Source: an uncultured Alphaproteobacteria bacterium (GTDB lineage Bacteria; Pseudomonadota; Alphaproteobacteria; Rhodospirillales; Rhodospirillaceae). From it: 64,000 bases of DNA. Under the pieces are notes generated by a model. It did not search any database, had not been told where the DNA came from, and was given only the letters and a program-made list of their open reading frames with translations. Where the stretch lies: positions 1,441,319 to 1,505,318 of the forward strand of contig LT599022.1 of assembly GCA_900079695.1 (NCBI GenBank). Reading direction: 5' to 3'. Numbering within the stretch: position 1 is the first letter of the stretch; every line of letters starts with the position of its first letter. This document shows positions 28,401-36,360 of this stretch, piece after piece. The position numbers and the translations under genes are program-made.

Positions 28401-29915
28401 GAGGAACAGGGGCGTATCAAACTCGGCCAACGGCCAGGGCGCATCGAGCGTCGTCACACCCCGCATGTCGAGATATCGAGCGGCGTCCGAAGTCGAAAAG
28501 CCGACATGCTCGAGCCGGGGCAGCACCGACGGGTCGATCTCAGGTGGGACAGTTGTCTCGATATAGGTGGTCCGGCACGACAGGACGACGCTGATGTAGG
28601 GGAAGGACTCCACATCATGAAGGAACGTCGCCAGCCGCGCCGACCACAGGGCTTGGCCATCCCGTTCGTTAATGCCGTCGATCACGACCAGCGCGCGGAC
28701 GCCGGCGGCCCGGGCTGCCGAGTTCAGGGCACCTAGAAACTCCTCGACCCGCAGATGCCTCGGCAGATCGAGACTCGAGACGATTTGAGTCCACGGATCG
28801 TCATCTCTGAGAAGATGCGAAACAACCAGTAGTGCAGGGGCGTCCGCATCAATCTGATGCTTACAGGCGTCGGCGAGCAGATGAGACTTGCCCCGACCGC
28901 CCTGACCCGTCACCAGGAGGCGTCGGGCGTTAACGAGCGTCCACCGGTGTGACGCAAGCCGTTCGCGCGCGTCCGCCACCCGACCGTGGAGACGGCTGAT
29001 GTCGGTCGAGGCCTGCGTCCGGTGGTTGGCGCGATGATCGGAAAGACGCCAGCGGGCTGTCGCCCGTTCGGCCTCAGCCAATCGGGTAGCCAAGTCCGCC
29101 TGGGGAAGCTCGTCTGGTTCTTGGTCGACAACGGTCTGCATGGCGTCGATCGCGACATCGACCGCTCTTCGCGCAGCATCCGCCTCGGCCCCGGCATCGT
29201 CGGGAGCGCGGGACCGGGCGTCCGCCAAGTTCGCGGTTAGCTGCCTCAGTTCCTCACGGAAGCTCGGATCGCCTGTCAGCGCCAGGACCGCATGGCGGAT
29301 CGGTAGTTTGATGTTGGTGGAGGGGGTGTAGCGGGCGCCAAGCGCCTTCACTGCGCGAACGAGCTTCTCGGCAAACCACGCCTCCGTGAGGAGGGTCTCG
29401 TCGAACCAGAAGGCGATCCGTCCGGCTGCCTTTGGATCCGCCATGAGACGGTCTCTGAGGCCCTGCGCCGGCCAGAGCTGGATCTCTATCGTGCGGTTTG
29501 CCTTGGCCGCTTCGGCGATTTCGGCCTTGCTCCAGGCGTCCCATTTCTCGAGCGCGCTGATCGTGTTCGCCTTTCGGCTGTCAGCGGGATCGAATGGAAT
29601 GCAGGCAATGAACCGGTCCATCGCCGGGTGTTTGTCAAGCGCCCGGTCCAGAGACTCCTTCAGGCTCTTCAAGGCCGTGTCGATTTGCCAGTAGTATTTG
29701 ACCTGCCAGCCGACTTCGCGGCCGTTCGGCAGGATAGCAAACGCTTCCACGCCCCCGTCGGCACCTCGACCCTTGCGCACGAACCGCGCGCCCAGGGTCT
29801 TTGCCTCATCCCCAGCGAGCTGACAGCATAGTTCCTCGAAGGCGTCGGACTTCACCCCACGGTGGAGGCGAATGGCGTTGAAATCGATATCTGGGAGCGA
29901 CATGGCGACCCGCAT
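25479..29915 (-). CDS. Nuclease-STAND NTPase, Avs (AVAST)-like antiphage protein
   Basis: This is a single 1,478-residue protein. Residues 10-110 look like a PD-(D/E)xK (Mrr/Cap4-type) nuclease: FEELCCQLAG, then GADGGVE with Asp53, and the QVK motif at 71-73. A P-loop GQGGRGKS lies at 337-344, Walker B LVVIDGIN at 409-415 and an arginine-bearing SCRTTY near 446. This suits a STAND NTPase. The remaining 900 or more residues are helical and repeat-like, as expected of a ligand-sensing C-terminus. In Avs proteins the C-terminus recognises phage terminase or portal, triggering the nuclease. It is the cargo of the tRNA-Gly element. The ATG at 29903 is an alternative start. Related NACHT or DUF4062-type ATPases remain possible. 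Confidence 0.72.
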   Translation of the reverse strand: MRVAMSLPDIDFNAIRLHRGVKSDAFEELCCQLAGDEAKTLGARFVRKGRGADGGVEAFAILPNGREVGWQVKYYWQIDTALKSLKESLDRALDKHPAMDRFIACIPFDPADSRKANTISALEKWDAWSKAEIAEAAKANRTIEIQLWPAQGLRDRLMADPKAAGRIAFWFDETLLTEAWFAEKLVRAVKALGARYTPSTNIKLPIRHAVLALTGDPSFREELRQLTANLADARSRAPDDAGAEADAARRAVDVAIDAMQTVVDQEPDELPQADLATRLAEAERATARWRLSDHRANHRTQASTDISRLHGRVADARERLASHRWTLVNARRLLVTGQGGRGKSHLLADACKHQIDADAPALLVVSHLLRDDDPWTQIVSSLDLPRHLRVEEFLGALNSAARAAGVRALVVIDGINERDGQALWSARLATFLHDVESFPYISVVLSCRTTYIETTVPPEIDPSVLPRLEHVGFSTSDAARYLDMRGVTTLDAPWPLAEFDTPLFLKTLCDGLALSGQTTLPKGSQGVSSIFRLYAQAVTGAVERAMGLTAKLRHGSQLISALAREITRTGEAYIAYLRANEIAQSILPSDGRAERDLLFQLIAAGLLTTDMDGDSEVVRFTFERFGDFAVAEGLIEGCKDAKALEARLQENSPLATTLNGDAGYVEGVLEALAVLVPERFGIELLDLPIPIQTTWEAVQAFEVSLKTREATAFTDRTWDLVQRRCGVEGEWDARIRLASEPDAAQNAEALHARLKAMPMPKRDATWSIHLAGSSGAADQLSDWALRPRDGHLVESRALLVAITLTWFLSTSNRGLRDRSTKALVAILADQPALVAPLLERFIDVDDAYVIERLLCAIYGAALQGRWAKDAAALAVKVVDQEVFILRPPPVNCLAREHGRLLIRWAIVHGVLPADYDTSPSNGPFTSPWPIEHVPDTVIEGFTHIRPSGYVGRDAIVASCVENGDFARYVLDRVVDSWSPALRGTNPLPTREALHDAWQRDFDAIATPAMQAAYASLIQALEEDYKDSPWHEGPKAEAAKAAFAAATGSHMFERWREEAANWRRSGMYQGLQPRNHAEFNLAWARRWVCLRAHQLGWSQALHGAFDDTISNDRMSHHAERLGKKYQWLALYELCARMADNLEPVKSGIGNEPNELRAIDPSLLAGARFSENDEETDDDGDNDTVPLEVPEWEPSILLPPVNLDEALVWRDELEDVPDGLEAIELNVDDRPWLVLKDFKNWRGGPETLNRQMSRFITCFVIRHADLTDFLKLVEGEPELDHDHLLEGKGSVFWRSYLGEHPWLWPEEPDDGWNRPWIPRTQRSAKGVKVRGTTIGYLAEDRGYDQSLAVPVEARLPCPWLMKALDLHLGDGRAIEYVDSDNRVIFQDPTAENGSTTTALIDRAAFLELLSREKLAAVWLITGEKNVYGQPYGDGFGGRRHYARVAHSAGRSLTIRDRGTKLSPPSAAQLQALRKPQPASV

Positions 29916-30084
29916 TTGTGTCGTAGTGGATTAAGCGTAGCACCGATCGTTCTGCAATCGAGGTGCGAAAACATGAAGCGGTTCCCGTTTTGCCTCTGCT
30001 CACGCGGAGGTGGTGTCGGATCGCGCTTATGCGGTTGATGGAGGCCAGGGCGGCGAAGAAGCCGGTGCAGAAACGAGCGAAAAA

Positions 30085-31158
30085 TCACCCCAACCTTACT
30101 CCCAACCGATCCGCACGGAGGTGCGTATAACGGGTGAGCATTTCCGGACGGAGATGACCACTGATCGCCATGATTTCGTTGTCGCGGAGGTCGGTGCGCT
30201 CGAACAGGCGGCTGATTGCCTCATGGCGGAGGTCGTGCCAACGGAGGTTCGGAAAGTTCTCGTCGTTTACGACATCACGCCAGGCGTGGCCGAAAGCACG
30301 GGGCGTTTCGACCGGGAACACCTTCCGTTTGCCAAGAACGGCGACATTCTCGGGGAGAAGGCTACGCATAGCCGCGATCGCCCGCGTTGAGAGCGGCACA
30401 CGCCGCGGACGTTCGTTCTTGGTGCGAGGCAGGTCGCAGTGCGGGTACTCGGCGTTCAGCATCACCCGGTCCCATGTCAGCCCCGCCAGCTCGGCTTGGC
30501 GCATTGCCGTTTCGAGGCTGATGATCACCGCGGCACGCAACCATGGGCGCGTGCCGCCCCCGCAGGCTTTCAGGAGACGCGTCTCTTCGTCGTCACCGCC
30601 GGCATCGGGGTGGGGACTCAAGCGTCTATCACGACCCTGCCCCAGCGATGGGCGCACCTTTTCTCCCACCGGATTGGTCAGCTCCACCTTCTGAGCCAGC
30701 GCAAAATTCACATAGACCTGAGAGAGCGTGTTGAGGCGATGAACGATCGTCTGCGCGGCGCACTCGCCTTCGCTCAAAAGCTCGTCGCGCCACTCGATCA
30801 GATCCCACGGTTTCAACGACACCAGCGACCAGTCGGCAAACTCCGAGGCGCACCAGTAGCGCAATCGCGAGAGCTGGTTTTTCGCGTGCGCCGTCTTCGG
30901 CATCCGCTTTTCGGTTTTGCGGTCCTTCGGTGCGATCCGATCCTTGAACCACTCGCAAGCTTGCCGGACGGTGGTTGCCTGGACCAACTTGCGGTCCACG
31001 TATTCGTCACCGACCACCTTCCCCTCCTGGATCATCGCCCAGGTCTGCGCGTCCGTCAGATTGGTGAAGGTTTTAGAAATGGTGACGACACGATCGCCGG
31101 CCTTGCGGCGGATCCTGGCGCGGTACTGATATGGGCCGCGCGCGTCGATGCTGGCCAT
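30085..31158 (-). CDS. int: Tyrosine recombinase (integrase) of the tRNA-Gly element
   Basis: This 357-residue integrase is chosen from the ATG at 31158, behind GAGGGAAGG; a GTG at 31188 is possible. It has an N-terminal arm (YQYRARIRRKAGDRVV), a SAM-like core-binding domain (about 60-180) and a catalytic domain. Residues of the active site are visible: Arg in ETAMRQAEL, HDLRHEA, ISGH, and the nucleophile Tyr in MLTRYTHLRADRL. It reads away from the intact tRNA-Gly, with the att repeat 120 bases upstream. That is the usual arrangement for elements inserted at tRNA 3' ends. Confidence 0.93.
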   Translation of the reverse strand: MASIDARGPYQYRARIRRKAGDRVVTISKTFTNLTDAQTWAMIQEGKVVGDEYVDRKLVQATTVRQACEWFKDRIAPKDRKTEKRMPKTAHAKNQLSRLRYWCASEFADWSLVSLKPWDLIEWRDELLSEGECAAQTIVHRLNTLSQVYVNFALAQKVELTNPVGEKVRPSLGQGRDRRLSPHPDAGGDDEETRLLKACGGGTRPWLRAAVIISLETAMRQAELAGLTWDRVMLNAEYPHCDLPRTKNERPRRVPLSTRAIAAMRSLLPENVAVLGKRKVFPVETPRAFGHAWRDVVNDENFPNLRWHDLRHEAISRLFERTDLRDNEIMAISGHLRPEMLTRYTHLRADRLGVRLG

Positions 31159-31279
31159 GTACGCCTTCCCTCGAATCCGGGCGGACACGTTTGGACCACC
31201 CTTGGACCATCAAGCTTGGTCCATTTTGGTCCAATAATCCACGGAAATTCGAGAAAATCGGCCAGAACGCCGCAGGAAT

Positions 31280-31327
31280 CTTGGAGCGGGTGAAGGGAAT
31301 CGAACCCTCGTCGTAAGCTTGGGAAGC
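31280..31327. repeat. Right attachment-site repeat within tRNA-Gly
   Basis: The second copy of the 48-bp repeat found at 15774-15821. It covers the 3' part of the intact tRNA-Gly and two flanking bases. Confidence 0.92.
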
Positions 31328-31355
31328 TTCTGCTCTACCATTGAGCTACACCCGC
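31282..31355 (-). tRNA. tRNA-Gly (anticodon CCC)
   Basis: The minus strand folds as a complete tRNA with encoded CCA (31282-31284). Acceptor arms GCGGGTG and CACCCGC pair, the D arm is GCTC/GAGC, the T arm has GGTTCGATTCC, and the anticodon loop TTCCCAA gives CCC. Its 3' half is the integration site of the element on its left. Confidence 0.95.
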
Positions 31356-31490
31356 ACAGGCCCGGTCGGGGCGGTGTGGAGGGCGGAGTTTAGGGCAGGG
31401 CGTCGGCTCTGGCAAGGGGGCTTTTCCGGTGGCGGCGAAGGGCCATTTCCAGGCTTGACCCGGGGCGCATCCCTGGGGCAGCATGAAGGC

Positions 31491-31545
31491 CGTGGCGATT
31501 TGGCGACCAGCTTGCGGCCACGTTAAACATTCCGCTAAACGGTCG
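31491..31545 (+). promoter_or_regulatory. SAM-II riboswitch upstream of metZ
   Basis: A P1 stem CGTGGC (31491-31496) pairs with GCCACG (31517-31522). The GATTTGGCGACC, CTTGCGGCCACGTTAAAC and CGCTAAAC segments reproduce the conserved core of the SAM-II (metA-type) aptamer, which forms a pseudoknot around S-adenosylmethionine. It precedes a methionine-biosynthesis gene, as this class usually does in Alphaproteobacteria. Confidence 0.85.
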
Positions 31546-31553
31546 AAGGCGCT

Positions 31554-31583
31554 GGCCCCGACCTTTTTTGGCGGGGCCTTTTT
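31554..31583 (+). terminator. Leader terminator between the SAM-II aptamer and metZ
   Basis: GGCCCCG (31554-31560) pairs with CGGGGCC (31572-31578) and is followed by a T run. An overlapping smaller hairpin GGTCG (31541-31545) with CGACC (31559-31563) also ends in T6. The two stems share bases and could be alternative states, suggesting SAM-controlled attenuation. Confidence 0.7.
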
Positions 31584-31601
31584 CGTTATTCGGAGCGCTC
31601 C

Positions 31602-32795
31602 ATGACTTCCCCCGATCCCGAAACCCTCGACCTTTCCACCCGCCTGATCCGCGCGGGGCATCTGCGCAGCCCCCACAAGGAAACCGCCGAAGCGATCTAC
31701 ATGAACTCGGGCTACGTCTACGACAGCGCCGAGGAGGCCGAAGCCGCGTTCGACGGCTCCGCGCCCCGGTTCGTCTACTCCCGGGTCGGTTCGCCGACGG
31801 TGAAGATGTTCGAGGAGCGCCTCGCCGCCGCCGAGGGCGCGAAGATCTGCCACGCCACCGCCACCGGCATGGCGGCGGTGCAGGCGGTGCTCACCGGCCT
31901 CGTCAAGGCGGGCGACCGGATCGTCGCCGGGCGCGCGCTGTTCACCTCGTGCCGCTGGATCCTTTCGGATTTCCTGCCGCGTTTCGGCGTGACCGTCGAC
32001 TTCGTCGACGCTACCGATCTCGCGGCGTGGGAGGTGGCGCTCGCCCGCCCCGCGACCCTGGTTCTGGTGGAGAGCCCCACCAACCCGACGATGGAAGTGA
32101 TCGACATCGCCGCGGTGGCCGCGCTCGCTCACGCCGCCGGAGCGAAGGTGATCGTCGACAACGTGTTCGCGACGCCGCTGCTGCAGCACCCGTTCGCGCT
32201 CGGCGCGGATCTCGTGGTCTACTCCGCCACCAAGCACATCGACGGCCAGGGCCGATGTCTCGGCGGCGCGATTCTCTGCAACGATCCGGAGTGGGCGGAG
32301 CAGACCTACGGCGTGTTCCTGCGCCACACCGGCCCGACCCTCTCCCCCTTCAACGCATGGACCCTGCTGAAGGGCCTGGAAACCCTGGAACTGCGGGTGG
32401 AGCGCGCCTGCGCCACAGCCCGGGCGGTCGCCGAATTCCTGGAGACGCGGCCCGAGGTGGCGCGGGTGCTGTATCCGGGCCTCGCCTCCCACCCGCAGCA
32501 CGCGCTCGCGATGCGGCAGATGAGCGGCTCGGGCGGGCCGATGCTGAGCTTCACGCTCGCGGGCGGCAAGACCGCCGCGTTCGCGATGATGAACCGGCTG
32601 CGGCTGATCGACATTTCCAACAATCTCGGCGACGCCAAGAGCCTGATCGCTCACCCCTGCACCTCGACGCACCAGAGCCGCCCGGAGGCCGAACGCCTGG
32701 AATGCGGCATCACCCCCGACCTGGTGCGGCTGTCGATCGGCCTCGAAAGCGCGAAGGACCTGATCGCCGACCTCGGCCAGGCCCTCGACGGCTGA
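31602..32795 (+). CDS. metZ: O-succinylhomoserine sulfhydrylase
   Basis: This 397-residue PLP enzyme makes homocysteine from O-succinylhomoserine and sulfide in methionine synthesis. Family marks are YSRVGSPTVKMFEERLAALEG-like text near residue 60, the ATATGMAAVQA loop, VESPTNPTMEV, the aspartate loop VIVDNVFATP, and the PLP lysine in SATKHIDGQGR (about residue 210). The SATKHIDGQGRCLGGA form is that of MetZ rather than MetB or MetC. A GGAG box precedes the ATG. Upstream lies a SAM-II riboswitch with a terminator, so expression should fall when SAM is abundant. Confidence 0.95.
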   Translation: MTSPDPETLDLSTRLIRAGHLRSPHKETAEAIYMNSGYVYDSAEEAEAAFDGSAPRFVYSRVGSPTVKMFEERLAAAEGAKICHATATGMAAVQAVLTGLVKAGDRIVAGRALFTSCRWILSDFLPRFGVTVDFVDATDLAAWEVALARPATLVLVESPTNPTMEVIDIAAVAALAHAAGAKVIVDNVFATPLLQHPFALGADLVVYSATKHIDGQGRCLGGAILCNDPEWAEQTYGVFLRHTGPTLSPFNAWTLLKGLETLELRVERACATARAVAEFLETRPEVARVLYPGLASHPQHALAMRQMSGSGGPMLSFTLAGGKTAAFAMMNRLRLIDISNNLGDAKSLIAHPCTSTHQSRPEAERLECGITPDLVRLSIGLESAKDLIADLGQALDG

Positions 32796-32799
32796 GAGC

Positions 32800-32827
32800 C
32801 GCCTCCCGGAGCCCCGCCCGGGAGGCG
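32800..32827. terminator. GC-rich hairpin after metZ
   Basis: A 10-bp inverted repeat of CGCCTCCCGG type begins five bases after the metZ stop, with an eight-base loop. There is no T tract, so it may be a Rho-independent-like pause or an mRNA-protecting stem. Confidence 0.45.
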
Positions 32828-32963
32828 CCCCTATGACGGCGATCACCGACCCGGATCCGAAAACCGCGAATACTGGCGGCGCTCGCGCATGCGGGCCGCA
32901 CTTGACCGGGAAGGGCCTCCGCCAACATCTAGAGCATCCGAGACCCGCCCGAGGAGTACGATC

Positions 32964-33608
32964 GTGAACACGCTGTCCAAATCCGCCAAACCCGAACTCG
33001 CCGCCAACCATGCGGCGACGCGGCCGACCCGCGAAGAGGCGGAAGAGGCGATCCGCACCCTGCTGCGCTGGGCGGGCGACGACCCCTCCCGCGAGGGCCT
33101 GATCGACACGCCGGCGCGGGTCGCCCGCGCCTACGAAGAATTCTTCGCGGGGTACGACGTCGACCCCGACGAATACCTGCGCCGCACCTTCGAGGAGGTC
33201 GAGGGTTACGACGAGATGGTGATGCTGCGCGACATCCGCGTCGAGAGCTATTGCGAGCACCACATGGTGCCGATCATCGGCCGCGCGCACGTCGCCTATA
33301 TGCCGAAGAAACGCGTCGTCGGCATCAGCAAGCTCGCCCGCGTCGTCGAGGCCTACGCCAAGCGGTTGCAGATCCAGGAAAAGCTCACGGTGCAGATCGC
33401 CGACACCATCAACAAGGTGCTGGAGCCCTCCGGCGTCGCGGTGGTGATCGAGGCGAGCCACCAGTGCATGACCACCCGCGGCGTCCACAAGCCCGGGGTG
33501 TCGATGATCACCAGCCACATGATCGGGGTGTTCCGCAGCAACTCGGATACCCGCAAGGAATTCATGGCGCTGCTTGCCGCCTCGGGCGGAAACCCGCTGC
33601 ATCCGTAA
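32964..33608 (+). CDS. folE: GTP cyclohydrolase I
   Basis: This 214-residue enzyme converts GTP to dihydroneopterin triphosphate, the first step of folate synthesis. The start is a GTG at 32964 behind GAGGAG. Zinc ligands and catalytic residues are present: [20 protein letters not shown] (Cys and His of the zinc site), [20 protein letters not shown], and the second cysteine in [14 protein letters not shown]. The length fits the family. The next gene starts 12 bases after its stop and is probably co-transcribed. Confidence 0.95.
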   Translation: MNTLSKSAKPELAANHAATRPTREEAEEAIRTLLRWAGDDPSREGLIDTPARVARAYEEFFAGYDVDPDEYLRRTFEEVEGYDEMVMLRDIRVESYCEHHMVPIIGRAHVAYMPKKRVVGISKLARVVEAYAKRLQIQEKLTVQIADTINKVLEPSGVAVVIEASHQCMTTRGVHKPGVSMITSHMIGVFRSNSDTRKEFMALLAASGGNPLHP

Positions 33609-33620
33609 GAGGAACCGCCG

Positions 33621-34463
33621 GTGCGCGAAGACGACATCGAATCTCTCCGCGCGGAAGTCCGGCAACAGATGGACGACCTCAACCGTTCGCTCGCCGCGAT
33701 CGAGTACCGTGCGGTGCCGCTCGCGGAGGGCGACGAAATCGGGGCGCTGATCGCGGCCCTGCGCCCGGAGGCGGGAGCGCGGCCGCTGATCCGCCTCGGC
33801 GGCACGGGCGACGGCGGCTATCTCGTTCCCGACGACCTCGACGGCGTCGTCACCTGCTTCTCCCCCGGCGTTTCCGACCGCGCGGAATTCGACCTCGCCC
33901 TCGCGGACCGCGGCGCCCGGGTGTTCCTCGCCGACGCCTCGGTGGACGGCCCGCCGGTATCCCACCCCCGCTTCCGCTTCGAAAAGCGTTTTCTCGGCGA
34001 CGCGCTCCAGCCCGGACGCATCCGCCTCGCCGACTGGGTCGCCGCCAACGCCGACCCGGCGGACTCCGAGATGTTGTTGCAGATGGACATCGAGGGCGAC
34101 GAATACCGCGTTCTCCTCGACACCCCGCCGTCGCTGCTGCGGCGCTTCCGCATCCTGGTGATCGAATTCCACGATCTCGGCTCGCTGCTCCACGGCGCCA
34201 CGTTGCGGTTCCACCGCCATCTGTTCGCGCGCCTGCTGCGCGATTTCGCGGTGGTGCACATCCACCCGAACAACGCCACCCCGGTGGCGCGCTTCGGCGG
34301 GATCGAAATCCCCGAGGTGATGGAGTTCACCTTCCATCGCCGCGACCGCCACCTCCCGAGCGGCCGCCGCCTGGAGTTCCCCCACCCACTCGACTCCGCG
34401 AATCTCGACTCCCGGCCCGATCTCGTCCTGCCCGCGTGCTGGCGACCGGCCGAAATCTCTTGA
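33621..34463 (+). CDS. FkbM-like methyltransferase family protein
   Basis: This 280-residue protein (GTG start) has a short coiled N-terminus and a Rossmann-like domain: RLGGTGDGGYLVPDDLDG, then CFSPGVSDRAEFDLAL, VFLADAS, and MLLQMDIEGDEYRVL, the last being the typical FkbM D-E-G-x-E motif. The C-terminal part contains VVHIHPNNAT and EFTFHRR. It probably methylates a hydroxyl on a small molecule or sugar, but the substrate cannot be read. It follows folE by 12 bases. Confidence 0.7.
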   Translation: MREDDIESLRAEVRQQMDDLNRSLAAIEYRAVPLAEGDEIGALIAALRPEAGARPLIRLGGTGDGGYLVPDDLDGVVTCFSPGVSDRAEFDLALADRGARVFLADASVDGPPVSHPRFRFEKRFLGDALQPGRIRLADWVAANADPADSEMLLQMDIEGDEYRVLLDTPPSLLRRFRILVIEFHDLGSLLHGATLRFHRHLFARLLRDFAVVHIHPNNATPVARFGGIEIPEVMEFTFHRRDRHLPSGRRLEFPHPLDSANLDSRPDLVLPACWRPAEIS

Positions 34464-34521
34464 TCGGCACGGCGGATCGCCGGAGAGTCGGGCGTTTCCT
34501 TGCCGCTCCGAGTGCCCCCCG

Positions 34522-35883
34522 ATGATCCGTACCGCGCGCCCTGCCGCCCTCGGCCTCGTTCTCGCCATTCTCGCGCTGGCTCTCGCCACGCTCGGCGGCA
34601 CGGTGGTGGCGGCGATCGATTTCGGGCTCGGCGGCAAGCAGGCGCTCGCGCTCGGCGGCGTGATGCTGGAACGGCGCGCCACCTACGCGGCCCTGTTCGC
34701 GATGGCGGGCGTGGCGCTGACGGCGTCGGCACTGGCGCTGACGGTGCGGCCGGGAACCGTGCGCGGCGTGGCCCTGGCCGCGCTGGCGATGCTCGGCGGG
34801 GCGATCCCGGCGCATTTCGCCGCGGTGGGCGCGGCGCGGCTGGCGCGGACCGAGATCGTCGACGCCAGCGCGACCGCCTACGCCGCGCGGCCCGCCACCG
34901 CGTATCCGGATGCCGGGCGGATCCGCACCCTGATCGACCTGCCCTCGGCGGAAGCGGCGGCGGTCCGGCGCACGGCGCTGATCGAACTGATCTGGAAGAC
35001 GCCGGAGCTGCCCCCCACCCTGCCCGCGCAGGTGCAACCGGATTTCCCCGATCCCACCGGCGGCCGCCTCCGCAACCTCGCGCGCGACACCCGGCTGACG
35101 ATCCCGATGGAGCACGGGTTCGCCGCGGTGGTCGACTACTTCACCCCGAAGACGCCCTCGGGCGCGCCGGTTCTCTACAATCACGGACATGTCGGCAACC
35201 ACCTTGCCGACGACGCGCTGGCAGTGATCGACGCGCTGCTGGCCGACGGCCACCCGGTAGCGGCGTTCACCATGCCCGGCCGCGCTCCGAACCTGGTGCC
35301 GTCGACGTTGACCACGGTTCGCGCGGGCGAGATCCCCCCGGCCTTCGATCACGATACCTACGCCTATCTCGAAACCCCGGACTTCTCGCCGCTCAAGCTG
35401 TTTCTCCAGCCGCTGGTGGCGACCGTCAACTGGCTCAAGGACGCGCCCGACGGTCCGCGCGCCGCCGAGGTCGACGCGGTCGGCTTCTCCGGCGGCGGCT
35501 GGACCGTCACCGTCGCCGCGGCGGTCGACCCGCGCATCGTGCGGAGCTTTCCGGTCGCCGGGTCGCTGCCGCTCTATCTGATGGCGGCGGCGCCCAACGC
35601 CCGCCTCGGCGACTACGAACAGCTCCATCCCGCCCTGCTCGCGCGCGCCAATTTCCTCGAACTGTACGTGCTCGGCGGTGCGGGTGCGGGACGGCGGCAG
35701 GTGCAGATCCTCAACCAGTTCGACGGCTGCTGCTACCGCGGCGTCGGCGCCCGCGACTATGCGCCGGTGGTGGCGGAAGCGGCGGCGCGCCTCGGCGGCG
35801 GTTACGACCTTCTGCTCACCGACGGCACCCGGCACGAAGTCAACGCCGAGGCCCTCGCGCGGATCCGCGCCGGGTTGCGCTGA
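34522..35883 (+). CDS. Membrane-anchored alpha/beta-hydrolase
   Basis: This 453-residue protein starts with three hydrophobic segments (about residues 8-32, 57-76 and 83-103) and continues as an alpha/beta-hydrolase. The oxyanion region is YNHGHVGNH, the nucleophile elbow GFSGGG (about residue 322), and a late catalytic His in TDGTRHEVN. The nucleophile would be the serine in GFSGGG. An FDGCCYRG segment near 405 contains vicinal cysteines. Substrate unknown; a periplasmic esterase or lipase-like role is possible. Confidence 0.7.
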   Translation: MIRTARPAALGLVLAILALALATLGGTVVAAIDFGLGGKQALALGGVMLERRATYAALFAMAGVALTASALALTVRPGTVRGVALAALAMLGGAIPAHFAAVGAARLARTEIVDASATAYAARPATAYPDAGRIRTLIDLPSAEAAAVRRTALIELIWKTPELPPTLPAQVQPDFPDPTGGRLRNLARDTRLTIPMEHGFAAVVDYFTPKTPSGAPVLYNHGHVGNHLADDALAVIDALLADGHPVAAFTMPGRAPNLVPSTLTTVRAGEIPPAFDHDTYAYLETPDFSPLKLFLQPLVATVNWLKDAPDGPRAAEVDAVGFSGGGWTVTVAAAVDPRIVRSFPVAGSLPLYLMAAAPNARLGDYEQLHPALLARANFLELYVLGGAGAGRRQVQILNQFDGCCYRGVGARDYAPVVAEAAARLGGGYDLLLTDGTRHEVNAEALARIRAGLR

Positions 35884-35960
35884 CGAAAACGCTTGATCGG
35901 CGGGCGGCTTCGCCGGACAGTCGGGACGACGTTCCACCGCCGATTGGAAACCCGCAGCCC

Positions 35961-36254
35961 ATGACCGCAGCGCCGACCCTTCCCGAACTCCAGCAGCTTC
36001 GCGCCAGCATCGACAACATCGACGCGGCGCTGATCTACCTCCTCTCCGAGCGCTTCAAGTGCACCAAGCGCGTCGGCGTGCTGAAGGCCGAGCATGCCCT
36101 GCCGCCCTCCGATCCGGCGCGCGAGAAGACCCAGATCGCCCGGCTGCGTACGCTCGCCCACGACGCCGACCTCGACCCCGAATTCGCCGAAAAGTTCCTG
36201 AACTTCGTCATCCGGGAGGTCATCCGCCACCACGAGGCGGCGCAGAAGGGGTGA
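35961..36254 (+). CDS. Chorismate mutase, AroQ type
   Basis: A 97-residue all-helical AroQ domain that converts chorismate to prephenate. Conserved positions appear in order: LRASIDNIDAALIYLLSERF, KCTKRVGVLKAEH (catalytic Arg and Lys) and the second-helix segment EKFLNFVIREVIRHHE. It is a free-standing domain, not fused to prephenate dehydratase or DAHP synthase. The ATG at 35961 is preferred; there is a 77-base gap after the hydrolase. Confidence 0.92.
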   Translation: MTAAPTLPELQQLRASIDNIDAALIYLLSERFKCTKRVGVLKAEHALPPSDPAREKTQIARLRTLAHDADLDPEFAEKFLNFVIREVIRHHEAAQKG

Positions 36255-36360
36255 TGCCGTCGCGCGCTTTGCGTGTATTTCATCCATTGATCTTCGCGTT
36301 TCTAGACGTTCTCCGGAAGACTTGGTAGTCTCGCCGCATCTTCACACGGAGGATCCGGCG

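Larger units (their letters stand above)
15774..31327. mobile_element. Integrative (probably mobilizable) element at tRNA-Gly(CCC), about 15.5 kb
   Basis: The boundaries are 48-bp direct repeats of tRNA sequence, with the intact tRNA and the tyrosine integrase at the right end. Content in order: AlpA-like HTH protein, RepC-like initiator, small membrane protein, TrbL/VirB6-like protein, secreted protein, HigA-like HTH protein, small unknown proteins, MobA/MobL relaxase with an adjacent inverted repeat, the large nuclease-STAND NTPase, and the integrase. There is a relaxase but no complete type IV secretion system or coupling protein, so transfer would depend on a helper. The defence-like ATPase is the evident cargo. 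Confidence 0.88.

Noticed and set aside
31335..34682. An 1,115-codon minus-strand open frame over metZ and folE
   Set aside because: Composition is Arg/His/Gly-rich and repetitive, and the plus strand has well-supported metZ, folE and FkbM-like genes.
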